Below are positions 18,278 through 25,621 of a DNA stretch of 64,000 nucleotides, in pieces. Position numbers and translations under genes: made by a program. The DNA comes from Saprospiraceae bacterium (GTDB lineage: Bacteria > Bacteroidota > Bacteroidia > Chitinophagales > Saprospiraceae), in the NCBI GenBank assembly GCA_019187225.1, contig JABAQQ010000033.1:141885-205884 (forward strand). Reading direction: 5' to 3'. The notes under the pieces were generated by a model. That model made no database searches and had not been told where the DNA came from. It saw nothing but the letters and a program-made list of their open reading frames with translations. How positions within the stretch are numbered: the stretch's first letter is position 1; each line of letters begins with the position of its first letter.

Positions 18278-19780
18278 TCACACCTCTCTCGCTTCAAATG
18301 CCGGATCGAAATTTTTAAGCGTCACCAGGAGGGCGAGGAATACGTTGTAGATCACGTTCATCGGCAGTTGTAAGATGGCTTCCTGCACGTAACAAGCCAC
18401 GGCGAGCATGAACATCCAGGTCGTGATGCCCGCGTAGATCGCTTTGATCAGCGGGTCGCGGCACCGGATAAAATAGTACAGGCCCGTTCGAAGGACGACG
18501 TAATGCAGCAAAGTGTACAAGATCAAACCTATCCACCCCAGTTCGACGCCCATGCGCACAAAGCTGGAGTCGTGGGGGAATTTGGAGAGCTCCGATTCCG
18601 GATTAAAACGTTTGCCCCATACGCCGCAACTGCCCAGTCCGCCGCCGATCGGATGACTCTGGATGTAGGGTTGTATTTTTTTCTGATTTTCCAGGCGCAG
18701 GTTCATCGAATCGTCCTGCGCAGGCCGGAATGCCGACTGGATGCGGAAGATCACCCCGCTGCTCGTAGATTTCAGGACGAAACCGGCGCCCAAAACTGCC
18801 AGTAAGCCGCTGATCAGGACCACTTTCCTGTTGAGGATCAATCCTGCATAAAAAACCGCTCCCACCGGTACGAGGGCGAAGGCCGTGCGCGTGCCGGTGT
18901 AGGCCATAGCCCACAGGGAACAGATCAGCATCACAGCCCACAGTAATTTGTGCTCGATTTTGACAGGGCCGACCATAAATACCAGGCAAAAAATGGCAAA
19001 ACAAGCCATTAGAATGCCGAATGTTGTAGGGTCGTAACAGAACGAGGGGATGCGCATCATATTCCACTGGTAGTACAACTGGAACCGTTCCGGGTCGGCC
19101 ATCACCCAGGCTGTTTCCGCTGCGCTGAAACCGAAAAATTGTTGTTTCAAACCATACAACGCCGCGGCAAAACACATGAGGACAATAAGTTTCAATACGG
19201 CAAAAATCGCCTTGCGATTGTTCCGGAATGCATAAGCTCCGATGAAAAACACCACCTGCTGGATGGCTACGCTCCGCACGGTGTACAGCCAGGCCATTTT
19301 CGACTCGGCATAGGGATTCAATACCTGCATCGCGTTGTAATACAACCAGATGAGGATCATGTAACTGAGCGGATACTTCGCAAAGGTCCAGTCTCGCTCC
19401 TTGATCTGTCTCAATAAAATCCCCACTGCGCCTAACAGGATCAGCAAATCGAGGAGGGTGCCTATCGGAACGTTTACAAACTTGGTCACAAACGGCACCA
19501 TCAGGGCTACGAACAACATCATCCCGATACTGAAGGCCACGTTGAACAGGCACAATACGATCAGCGGCGCTCCCACCAATACCACGTACAACACAAAACC
19601 CGTGCGGAAACTCAACGACGACATCACCCATGCCACGGCAAGCGATGCCAGCAGCACCAGGGCCACACCCAGCGGGTTGTTGAGTTTCTGTACCCACAAC
19701 CGGCGTTCGAGCCAGGTTTTCGCCCGCCCTAATACCGAAGTGTGGCGGAGAAAAAGATGTCCGTGATTGAATCGGCGCAT
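18278..19780 (-). CDS. O-antigen ligase / Wzy-type polymerase family protein
   Basis: The 500-residue protein is very hydrophobic, with about eleven or twelve membrane spans beginning at 'LGVALVLLASLAVAW'. A long periplasmic loop near residues 350-420 holds 'HPIGGGLGSCGVWGKRFNPE' and 'FPHDSSFVRMGVELGWIGL', the pattern of the WaaL/Wzy_C domain where the conserved 'GxGxG' and 'H(N)xxL/F' motifs lie. Such proteins polymerise or ligate lipid-linked glycans on the outer face of the inner membrane. Its place between a glycosyltransferase and a TolC-like gene supports an exopolysaccharide polymerase. Polymerase versus ligase cannot be told from sequence alone. Confidence 0.85.
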   Translation of the reverse strand: MRRFNHGHLFLRHTSVLGRAKTWLERRLWVQKLNNPLGVALVLLASLAVAWVMSSLSFRTGFVLYVVLVGAPLIVLCLFNVAFSIGMMLFVALMVPFVTKFVNVPIGTLLDLLILLGAVGILLRQIKERDWTFAKYPLSYMILIWLYYNAMQVLNPYAESKMAWLYTVRSVAIQQVVFFIGAYAFRNNRKAIFAVLKLIVLMCFAAALYGLKQQFFGFSAAETAWVMADPERFQLYYQWNMMRIPSFCYDPTTFGILMACFAIFCLVFMVGPVKIEHKLLWAVMLICSLWAMAYTGTRTAFALVPVGAVFYAGLILNRKVVLISGLLAVLGAGFVLKSTSSGVIFRIQSAFRPAQDDSMNLRLENQKKIQPYIQSHPIGGGLGSCGVWGKRFNPESELSKFPHDSSFVRMGVELGWIGLILYTLLHYVVLRTGLYYFIRCRDPLIKAIYAGITTWMFMLAVACYVQEAILQLPMNVIYNVFLALLVTLKNFDPAFEAREV

Positions 19781-19795
19781 TATCGGGTCATTAAA

Positions 19796-19840
19796 GTCAT
19801 TTTTACCCGCCGGAGTTTTAACGAAGGCAGGGAGGTCATT
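19796..19840. repeat. 45-bp dispersed repeat, inverted copy B
   Basis: This is the exact reverse complement of 17430-17474. It lies just upstream of the ligase gene start (minus strand) and is followed by several 'gtcattgaa' direct repeats (19833-19893) and then by 'ccacactcca' tandem units (19910-19938). Confidence 0.85.
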
Positions 19841-19943
19841 AGGGTCATTGAAGTCATTGGGTCATTGAAGTCGTTAAGGTCATTTTTATCTTCTACCCTC
19901 CACCTTCCACCTTCCACACTCCACACTCCACACTCCACCAATT

Positions 19944-20057
19944 TTAAATAACCAAAACTTTCAGAAAAATGGCCAACAGCGTGAGAATAATGAAGGCGTG
20001 CATCATCGTCTCTATAAAGCGCTGGTAGCGTGTGAGTTCTATTTTAGGCCCTTTCAT
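19944..20057 (-). CDS. 37-residue single-span membrane peptide
   Basis: A small frame begins at an ATG at 20057, inside the last 14 bases of the glycosyltransferase gene, in a different frame, and ends with TAA at 19944. The product has a charged N-terminal part ('MKGPKIELTRYQRFIET') and one hydrophobic span ('AFIILTLLAIFLKVLVI'). The overlapping start suggests translational coupling with the glycosyltransferase. It lies between the glycosyltransferase and the ligase/polymerase of an exopolysaccharide operon, so a small accessory membrane subunit is plausible. No family was recognised; the coding call rests on the overlap, the neat amphipathic/hydrophobic layout and the context. Confidence 0.55.
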   Translation of the reverse strand: MKGPKIELTRYQRFIETMMHAFIILTLLAIFLKVLVI

Positions 20058-21330
20058 CAGTTAAGAAGTGTTTGAGTGTTGGAGTGTTTGAGTGTTGGAG
20101 TGTTTGAGTGTTGGAGTATTTGAGTGTTGGAGTATATGTTTCTACGATTTCCCACAATTGCCGGATACGGGTTTCCCAGGTATTCGAATGTGCCGTTTCT
20201 ATGCGGTGGCGAACCCCGTGGGGGTTGTTCTCTACGATCGCCTCGTCAATCTTGTTAATAAAATCCGCGTGGTTTTCCGCCAGATAAATACAGTCTGCAA
20301 AACTGCGAATATCCTCCGAAAAATCCGTTGACACGACCGGTTTTCCTGCCGCTAAGTATTCATTGATCTTCAGGGGGTAAATACTCTTTGTCAGGGTGTT
20401 GCATAAGAATGGGATCAGCACGGCATCCATGTGTTGAAGCAGGGGCGGCAGTTCGCCGAGTTGCCGGCTGCCGGTGAAAATGACGTTGGGCAACTTATCC
20501 AGGCCAATCTGTTGCGGCTCCGTGCTATTGACCGGCCCCACGAGCAGCAGTGTTTTATCCGGATGTGCCAACGCGATCTTTTTCAACAAAGGATAGTCCA
20601 TCCGCAATTCGTCTAAGTTGCCGATGAAACCGATGACTTTGCCCTGGCGGCCCTGCAACTCCAGCGGACGCGGGTATTTTTCAGTCATCGCTTTTTGAAA
20701 AACGGATACGTCGGCGGCGTTGAAAAAAGTCTCCACATGACCGCAAAACGGCTGTTTCAATCTTTTCAAATTCGCACTCGTCACCAGTGTCACATCGGTG
20801 TGACGCATCGCCTCACGCTCCAGATCTGCGCCATGTCTGGCAGTGTAGGGGTTTTGTGTGATGTCGTCAATGCAATGGTAAATGCACAACGCGGCGCCCA
20901 TTTCTTTCGGCAATGCGCCTGCAAAAAACGGGTCGTAGCAATTGATATAGATATAGTTGCGCACATCGTGGTCGCGCAATACTTTCCGAATAGAGCCGAG
21001 TACGATGCCGTTGTTCAGTCGCTGGAAAAAATCGTAAATCCGTCCTTTCGGGAGCCAGTTGATGGGCAGCGTCAGCGGCGGTTGGGCGGCAACAAAGTTC
21101 TTCGGAATCGTTTCCTCTTCCTCGTAACGCACCCGTCCGCTGAGCAGCCACGGCAGACGCGCGCGGAGCATTTTGTCGCCGCGCAATAGTCCCGCTACCA
21201 GGTCTTTCAGCGAATACGGGTGATGCACATAAAAGACGCGGTGCGTTTTCGCCAATTCCTTCGCCATCGAAAGCGAAATGGACGAATACGGATTGTCCGT
21301 GCGGAAAAGGGTGAAAAAAACGATGTCCAT
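20044..21330 (-). CDS. Glycosyltransferase (GT4/TuaH-like)
   Basis: The 428-residue protein has two Rossmann-like halves. The N-terminal half begins 'MDIVFFTLFRTDNPY'. The C-terminal half has 'GFIGNLDELRMDYPLLK', 'VIFTGSRQLGELP' and 'SIYPLKINEYLAAGKPVV', the sugar-nucleotide-binding region of GT-B enzymes related to TuaH. It probably adds a sugar to a lipid-linked glycan at the cytoplasmic membrane face. The last 25 residues ('SNTQTLQHSNTPTLKH') are encoded by a simple DNA repeat and are probably not part of the fold. It is 40 bases downstream of the flippase gene, and its 3' end overlaps the small membrane peptide gene. Confidence 0.85.
   Translation of the reverse strand: MDIVFFTLFRTDNPYSSISLSMAKELAKTHRVFYVHHPYSLKDLVAGLLRGDKMLRARLPWLLSGRVRYEEEETIPKNFVAAQPPLTLPINWLPKGRIYDFFQRLNNGIVLGSIRKVLRDHDVRNYIYINCYDPFFAGALPKEMGAALCIYHCIDDITQNPYTARHGADLEREAMRHTDVTLVTSANLKRLKQPFCGHVETFFNAADVSVFQKAMTEKYPRPLELQGRQGKVIGFIGNLDELRMDYPLLKKIALAHPDKTLLLVGPVNSTEPQQIGLDKLPNVIFTGSRQLGELPPLLQHMDAVLIPFLCNTLTKSIYPLKINEYLAAGKPVVSTDFSEDIRSFADCIYLAENHADFINKIDEAIVENNPHGVRHRIETAHSNTWETRIRQLWEIVETYTPTLKYSNTQTLQHSNTPTLKHFLTDERA
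20062..20134. repeat. Tandem repeat encoding the glycosyltransferase tail
   Basis: Alternating eight-base units 'tttgagtg' and 'ttggagtg' (16-base period) run through the 3' end of the glycosyltransferase gene. On the coding strand they give the SNTxTLxHSNT-like tail. Eight-base changes in copy number would alter the C-terminal frame. Confidence 0.8.
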
Positions 21331-21370
21331 TTTTACAAGTTTCCCAGCGGCGAACCGGCGGGTTTATGTC

Positions 21371-22783
21371 TCAGCCCACCGATTTATCGGTAGGGAATTT
21401 ATCGGTTCGGGATTTACCCGCGGGAAAAAAGAATTTTTCCCGCGCTATATCCCAGCCCGTTCCGTATACCTCCGGCATATACCGAAAGGAGTTTAAGGCA
21501 TTGATCTTAAAATGTTTGAACAAATATATCTGCATCCATGTAAAACTCAGGGTATACCCAAAAAGGGTTGCAAATGCCGCGCCAAAAAGCCCGAATTCGG
21601 CCACGAACCAGTAACTCAAACCGAGGTTAAGGAAGGCGGTTAACAATGTAAAAACGAAGTTTGCTGCCGGTCGGCCGGTGGAATCCAGCACCGTACCGAA
21701 CTGAACGGCAAAAGGCAGGAACAACCCGAAAAAAGCTGTCAGCCGCAGTAAGTCTGCTGAAGCCATGTATTGCTCTCCGGCAAACAGCCGGATGATCGGT
21801 TCGGCAAATACCACCACCAGTACAAGAAAAGGCAGGATGATGGCGAGGATGGCTGCGACGCTGCGTTCGTATAGTCGCTTTACACCCGCCGCGCCATTGC
21901 GCGCCATGCGTTCAGCGCTGTGTGGGAACACAACGGCAGCGATGCTGAATGAAGGCGTTTCCACCATTTGGGTCACTTTGCCTGCCACGTCGTATAGGGC
22001 AAATGCTGCCGGTCCGAGCAGGTGGCCCAGCGTCAGTTTGTCAATGTTTTTATAGAACATGGTGCTCAGGTTGGTGCCCAGCACGTATTTCCCGAAGGCG
22101 AATAACTTTTTGACCCACTGAAAATCAATTGTTGAAGATAGTAAAAGAAAAGGGCGGGCGAACATCCAGGCGGCAATTCCACCTGTGAAAGCGCCGGCCA
22201 GCATTGCTCCGGCAAGGTGCGGCAATTCAACTGGCTTTCCGGAGAGCCAACAAAACAATACCCAGAAAAATGGCATTCCCCGGAAAAAAAATGCACCCCA
22301 AAACACGCCGCGAAATTCGGCATTGGCCTGTTGGACAAATTGGCAATGCGTATAAGGCGCCATCACCAGGTTGATGATAAAATAGACCGGCAACAACGAT
22401 GCGATTTGGAGCGCCTGATAGTTTTGCGTTATCCAGGCGGCGCCCCACCACAACAGGAGATTCGTGACAATGGAAAAAGTGATATTGAGCGCAAAGGAAG
22501 CCATTGAAATGGCCGCATATGTATTCCGGTCATCGCGGTACACGGCGAGGTGACGCACCAAACCGTTCTGGATCAGCCCGCTGCGGCCCATTTCCACAAA
22601 ATACGTCAGAATGATAAAAACACCCCATGCGGCAAAATCTTCCTTGGTCAGCAGCCGCAGCAACAATACCGTCGTGCCAAGGTTGAATGCCAGCGCCACC
22701 CCTTTTTCGAGCAGGGAAAAAAAGCCGGAGCGCAGCCAGTGTGACGGTAGACGGTAGACGGTAGACGGTAGACGGTGGGACAT
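21371..22783 (-). CDS. Polysaccharide flippase (Wzx/MATE-like)
   Basis: About 470 residues with roughly 12 to 14 hydrophobic spans, starting 'LRSGFFSLLEKGVALAF' and 'TVLLLRLLTKEDFAAWG', the usual opening of oligosaccharide flippases of the MOP superfamily. Such proteins move lipid-linked repeat units across the inner membrane. The only ATG (22783, preceded by a GTG at 22786) lies just before a heptamer repeat that encodes 'HRLPSTVYRLPS', and there is no other in-frame ATG for about 60 residues. Change in repeat number would therefore shift the frame. Upstream is the Wzc-like gene, downstream the glycosyltransferase gene. Confidence 0.88.
   Translation of the reverse strand: MSHRLPSTVYRLPSHWLRSGFFSLLEKGVALAFNLGTTVLLLRLLTKEDFAAWGVFIILTYFVEMGRSGLIQNGLVRHLAVYRDDRNTYAAISMASFALNITFSIVTNLLLWWGAAWITQNYQALQIASLLPVYFIINLVMAPYTHCQFVQQANAEFRGVFWGAFFFRGMPFFWVLFCWLSGKPVELPHLAGAMLAGAFTGGIAAWMFARPFLLLSSTIDFQWVKKLFAFGKYVLGTNLSTMFYKNIDKLTLGHLLGPAAFALYDVAGKVTQMVETPSFSIAAVVFPHSAERMARNGAAGVKRLYERSVAAILAIILPFLVLVVVFAEPIIRLFAGEQYMASADLLRLTAFFGLFLPFAVQFGTVLDSTGRPAANFVFTLLTAFLNLGLSYWFVAEFGLFGAAFATLFGYTLSFTWMQIYLFKHFKINALNSFRYMPEVYGTGWDIAREKFFFPAGKSRTDKFPTDKSVG
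22743..22777. repeat. Heptamer tandem repeat in the flippase 5' end
   Basis: Four units of 'gacggta' and one of 'gacggtg' (coding strand 'ccgtcta') lie six bases inside the flippase reading frame. Seven is not a multiple of three, so gain or loss of one unit would put the gene out of frame. Confidence 0.9.
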
Positions 22784-22909
22784 CACTTGTGTTTACAATT
22801 GTTTTGTCTCTCGAGAGGTAACTTTGTTCAGGTGAGTTTTAAGTTTTACTATTCTGATTCAGCCACTCATTGCTCAGGAGTACCCTCAGCCCAAAACAGC
22901 CGGTGTGTG

Positions 22910-23021
22910 CCGTCTACCGTCCACCGTCTACCGTCCACCGTCTACCGTCCACCGTCTACCGTCCACCGTCTACCGTCTACCGTCCACCGTCTACCGTCCA
23001 CCGTCTACCGTCTACCGTCTA
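22910..23021. repeat. Sixteen-unit heptamer array next to the Wzc-like gene
   Basis: Sixteen uninterrupted seven-base units, 'ccgtcta' or 'ccgtcca' often alternating, end four bases before the stop codon of the Wzc-like gene (23025). The array is inverted relative to the smaller one at 22743-22777, with about 130 bases between them. It is not a CRISPR array because there are no spacers. Confidence 0.92.
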
Positions 23022-23024
23022 CCG

Positions 23025-25265
23025 TTAATTCAGATTCCGCGCATCCACCTCAGTCAATACCGCTCCGGCAAATTTGTCGCCGATGCTTTGCAGGTACTGG
23101 AGCGAGTCTTTGTCGGCGGGTTTGATGACCGAGCGGGCATTGAACACGGCAATGACCTTGTCCACGAAAGGCACGAGTTCCTGCGCGTCGGAATAGTCGT
23201 TGAGGGAAGCCGATTCGAGGAAAATGTAATCGTAGTGTTCGCGCAGGTCGCTGATAAACTGGCGGAATTGGTTGGTTTCGAGCACTTCGGAAGGCGATTT
23301 CTGCAGGCCGTGGTTGCCGATGATGTCCACCTTTTGTTTTTTGGCTGCGCCGCCGAGGGGCGTTTTGAGTTGGAATACCTTGGTCAGATTGTTTTCCCGG
23401 ATGATCTTGTTCAACACCGCAGCACCGTTGGTAGGCCGGTCGGTGTAATCCTCCGGCAGCGGGGTTTTAAAATTCGTATCGAGCATGAGGACGCGGTTGT
23501 GGTTGGCTGCGAGTGAGTGCGCCAGTGCGTGCATGGTGAACGTTTTGCCCTCGCGGCTTTTAAGGCTCACGATGAGGAACACGTGGTCGTTTTCGTTTTG
23601 CAGCAATACCGTGCGGATCTTGCGCAGGCTCTCGCGAAACAGGGTGTATTTCGGCATTTCGCCGTTGGTAGAGAACACCTGTCCGAGGTTAAGACCTTGC
23701 AGCGGCACGGTGCTGACCGCACCGAGCAGGGGCAGATTGCCGGTGTAGCGTTTGAACAGATCGGGCGATTGCAGGCTGCCATCCATGTAGGCCAGCAGGA
23801 AGATGGCGATGGTCGCGAGGGTGCCCGCAACCACGGCTGCGAATAGGCTGAGCAGTACCTGGCGGTTGGGTTCGGGCCATTCGGGCAATTGCGCGTTTTC
23901 GACGATGGAGAGCGGACTTTCCTGCTTGGAGAGGTCGAGTTTGGCGTCAATCAATTGTTCGTTCACCTTGTTGAACTCCTCGCGGGCGCGCTCTTCGTCC
24001 ACCGCCAGGCTGGAAGAATATTCGTCGTCTACCACCATGGTGCTAAGGCGACTTTTCAAAGCGGCGATCTTTCCGCTGAGCTGGCCGACTGTTTTTTCCG
24101 CGTCTATGCGATCGAGGTCGGCGCTGACGCGTTCTTTGTACAGGTCTTCGCGGGTGCGTTTGGACTCTTCTTTTTCTTTCGGTTTGCCGATGCTGCGGGC
24201 CGATTTTTGAATGGATTCCTGGAGTTGTTGTTTGGCTTCGGCCAGTTCCTCTTCGACGTCGGGGTCTTTTCCGCCGGCAGCGACGCTCATTTGGGTGAGC
24301 TCGCGGACCCGCGCCATTTGTTCGTCGGTGTCTGATTTGTCAATGATGCGCGCCTGGGTCTCGCCCGCGTCGCGGGCGCCGCGGCGGTTGAGATAGTCGT
24401 CAATTTTCCGCACCGACGCTTCGGCGGCGTTGCGTTTGGAAGCTGCCATCTCGCGGTCGCGCTCGAAGTTGGATATCTGGGTGATGAGGTCCTCACTTTG
24501 TTTGCCGATGGAGGGCAGGCCCCGTGTGCGGAGGTAGGCGTAACGTATTTCAGTAATAGAATCCACGGTGAATTTTTTCCGGGCCGCCAGGTCGGTCAAA
24601 AATTCGGCCTTTTTCCGCTTTTCGCGCACGCTCAGGTTTTGGTAATACGTCATAAATCGTTTGGCGTACTCATTGGCCATGTATTGCGAAAGCGCCGGGC
24701 TCTCCGTCGTCATTTCAATGGTCAGGTAGTCGGTGGCGGAGCGGCGTTTGACCAAAAGGCCGCGCAGGATGGCGTCGTTGTCATATCCGTAGGCACGGGC
24801 GATCTTATCGAGCAGGTAGTCGAATTGCTGGCTGAAGGCGGGGTCGCTGATGCTGTCGAGGTTGATTTTGACCAGTTCGGCCAACAGGGTGCTGCGCTCT
24901 TCACTGCTGAAGTCGGACAGACCTTTGTTGGCTTGCCGGAAAGGTTGTTCCGTGCCGCTAACTTCGGCCAGCAGGTCGTGTTTGAGCATCTGGATGGTCA
25001 GCAGTTTCACGCTGGAGCGCGAACGAATGAATTCGATGAGGTTGGAAAAGGCGTTTTCCACCTGGTATTGCTGCACAAAAGCGTCGTCGTCGTTCGAGTT
25101 CAGTCCCTTGTAATTGACGATGCCCGTTGACATGATGACCGTAGCCCTGTATTGCTCCGGTTTGCGCCCGATAAAAAGAAAAGTTGCGACCGCCGCAGCA
25201 ACCATTGCGATGAGAATTAGCCATTTGCGGCGCGCCAGTATGCGTAGAAGGTAGCCTACATCCAT
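23025..25265 (-). CDS. Wzz/Wzc-like exopolysaccharide chain-length and export protein
   Basis: The 746-residue protein starts with a Wzz domain: a membrane span at about 15-33 ('WLILIAMVAAAVATFLF'), a long coiled-coil periplasmic region (200-470) and a second span near 490-510. A cytoplasmic P-loop domain follows, with 'VSLKSREGKTFTMHALA' as Walker A. Two usual elements are altered: the Walker A' motif reads 'VLMLDTNFKTP' (Asn for the second Asp), and the Walker B position reads 'YIFLESASLND' in place of an IDxPP-like motif. There is no Tyr cluster at the C-terminus. It probably sets chain length and forms part of the secretion envelope complex, but may not be an active tyrosine kinase. Confidence 0.85.
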   Translation of the reverse strand: MDVGYLLRILARRKWLILIAMVAAAVATFLFIGRKPEQYRATVIMSTGIVNYKGLNSNDDDAFVQQYQVENAFSNLIEFIRSRSSVKLLTIQMLKHDLLAEVSGTEQPFRQANKGLSDFSSEERSTLLAELVKINLDSISDPAFSQQFDYLLDKIARAYGYDNDAILRGLLVKRRSATDYLTIEMTTESPALSQYMANEYAKRFMTYYQNLSVREKRKKAEFLTDLAARKKFTVDSITEIRYAYLRTRGLPSIGKQSEDLITQISNFERDREMAASKRNAAEASVRKIDDYLNRRGARDAGETQARIIDKSDTDEQMARVRELTQMSVAAGGKDPDVEEELAEAKQQLQESIQKSARSIGKPKEKEESKRTREDLYKERVSADLDRIDAEKTVGQLSGKIAALKSRLSTMVVDDEYSSSLAVDEERAREEFNKVNEQLIDAKLDLSKQESPLSIVENAQLPEWPEPNRQVLLSLFAAVVAGTLATIAIFLLAYMDGSLQSPDLFKRYTGNLPLLGAVSTVPLQGLNLGQVFSTNGEMPKYTLFRESLRKIRTVLLQNENDHVFLIVSLKSREGKTFTMHALAHSLAANHNRVLMLDTNFKTPLPEDYTDRPTNGAAVLNKIIRENNLTKVFQLKTPLGGAAKKQKVDIIGNHGLQKSPSEVLETNQFRQFISDLREHYDYIFLESASLNDYSDAQELVPFVDKVIAVFNARSVIKPADKDSLQYLQSIGDKFAGAVLTEVDARNLN

Positions 25266-25339
25266 GGGTGGTGTCAGTTTTTGGTGAAAATTCGATTAAA
25301 AGGCGGGAAACGACTGAAAAGCGGCGGTATTATTACAGG

Positions 25340-25347
25340 CAAAGGTA
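25340..25347 (-). promoter_or_regulatory. Putative -7 element for the exopolysaccharide operon
   Basis: TACCTTTG on the minus strand fits the Bacteroidota -7 form TAnnTTTG and would start a transcript about 70 bases before the Wzc-like gene. No clear TTG is seen at the right distance upstream. The rest of the 356-base gap between this gene and the protease gene (25266-25621) holds nothing else recognisable apart from the divergent element at 25589. Confidence 0.4.
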
Positions 25348-25588
25348 ATGCCAAATGGAGGATTGGAGATAAATTCGTCTTGCGCTTCATCATTATGCCT
25401 GGTTTGTGCTTTTCAATTTCAACCGGTCACAACGACCGAAAAACCTTTCCCGTCATAAGTTTGTAGAAAAAATCGCGCCGTCCGACACAAACCGTGCATT
25501 CTTACGTTTCATTCCGTACCTCCCGCCGCCGCGCGTTATTGTTTTCTAAAACAAGCCGTTCGGACAACCGCGACAAACCACAACTGTT

Positions 25589-25596
25589 TATCTTTG
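25589..25596 (+). promoter_or_regulatory. Putative -7 element for the tail-specific protease gene
   Basis: TATCTTTG matches TAnnTTTG, 26 bases upstream of the ATG at 25622. The -33 TTG is not clear. Confidence 0.45.
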
Positions 25597-25621
25597 TTAA
25601 TTAAAAAACACCTCGCAAAAG

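Noticed and set aside
22910-23021. CRISPR-like array
   Set aside because: It is an uninterrupted seven-base tandem repeat without spacers, and no cas genes are present.
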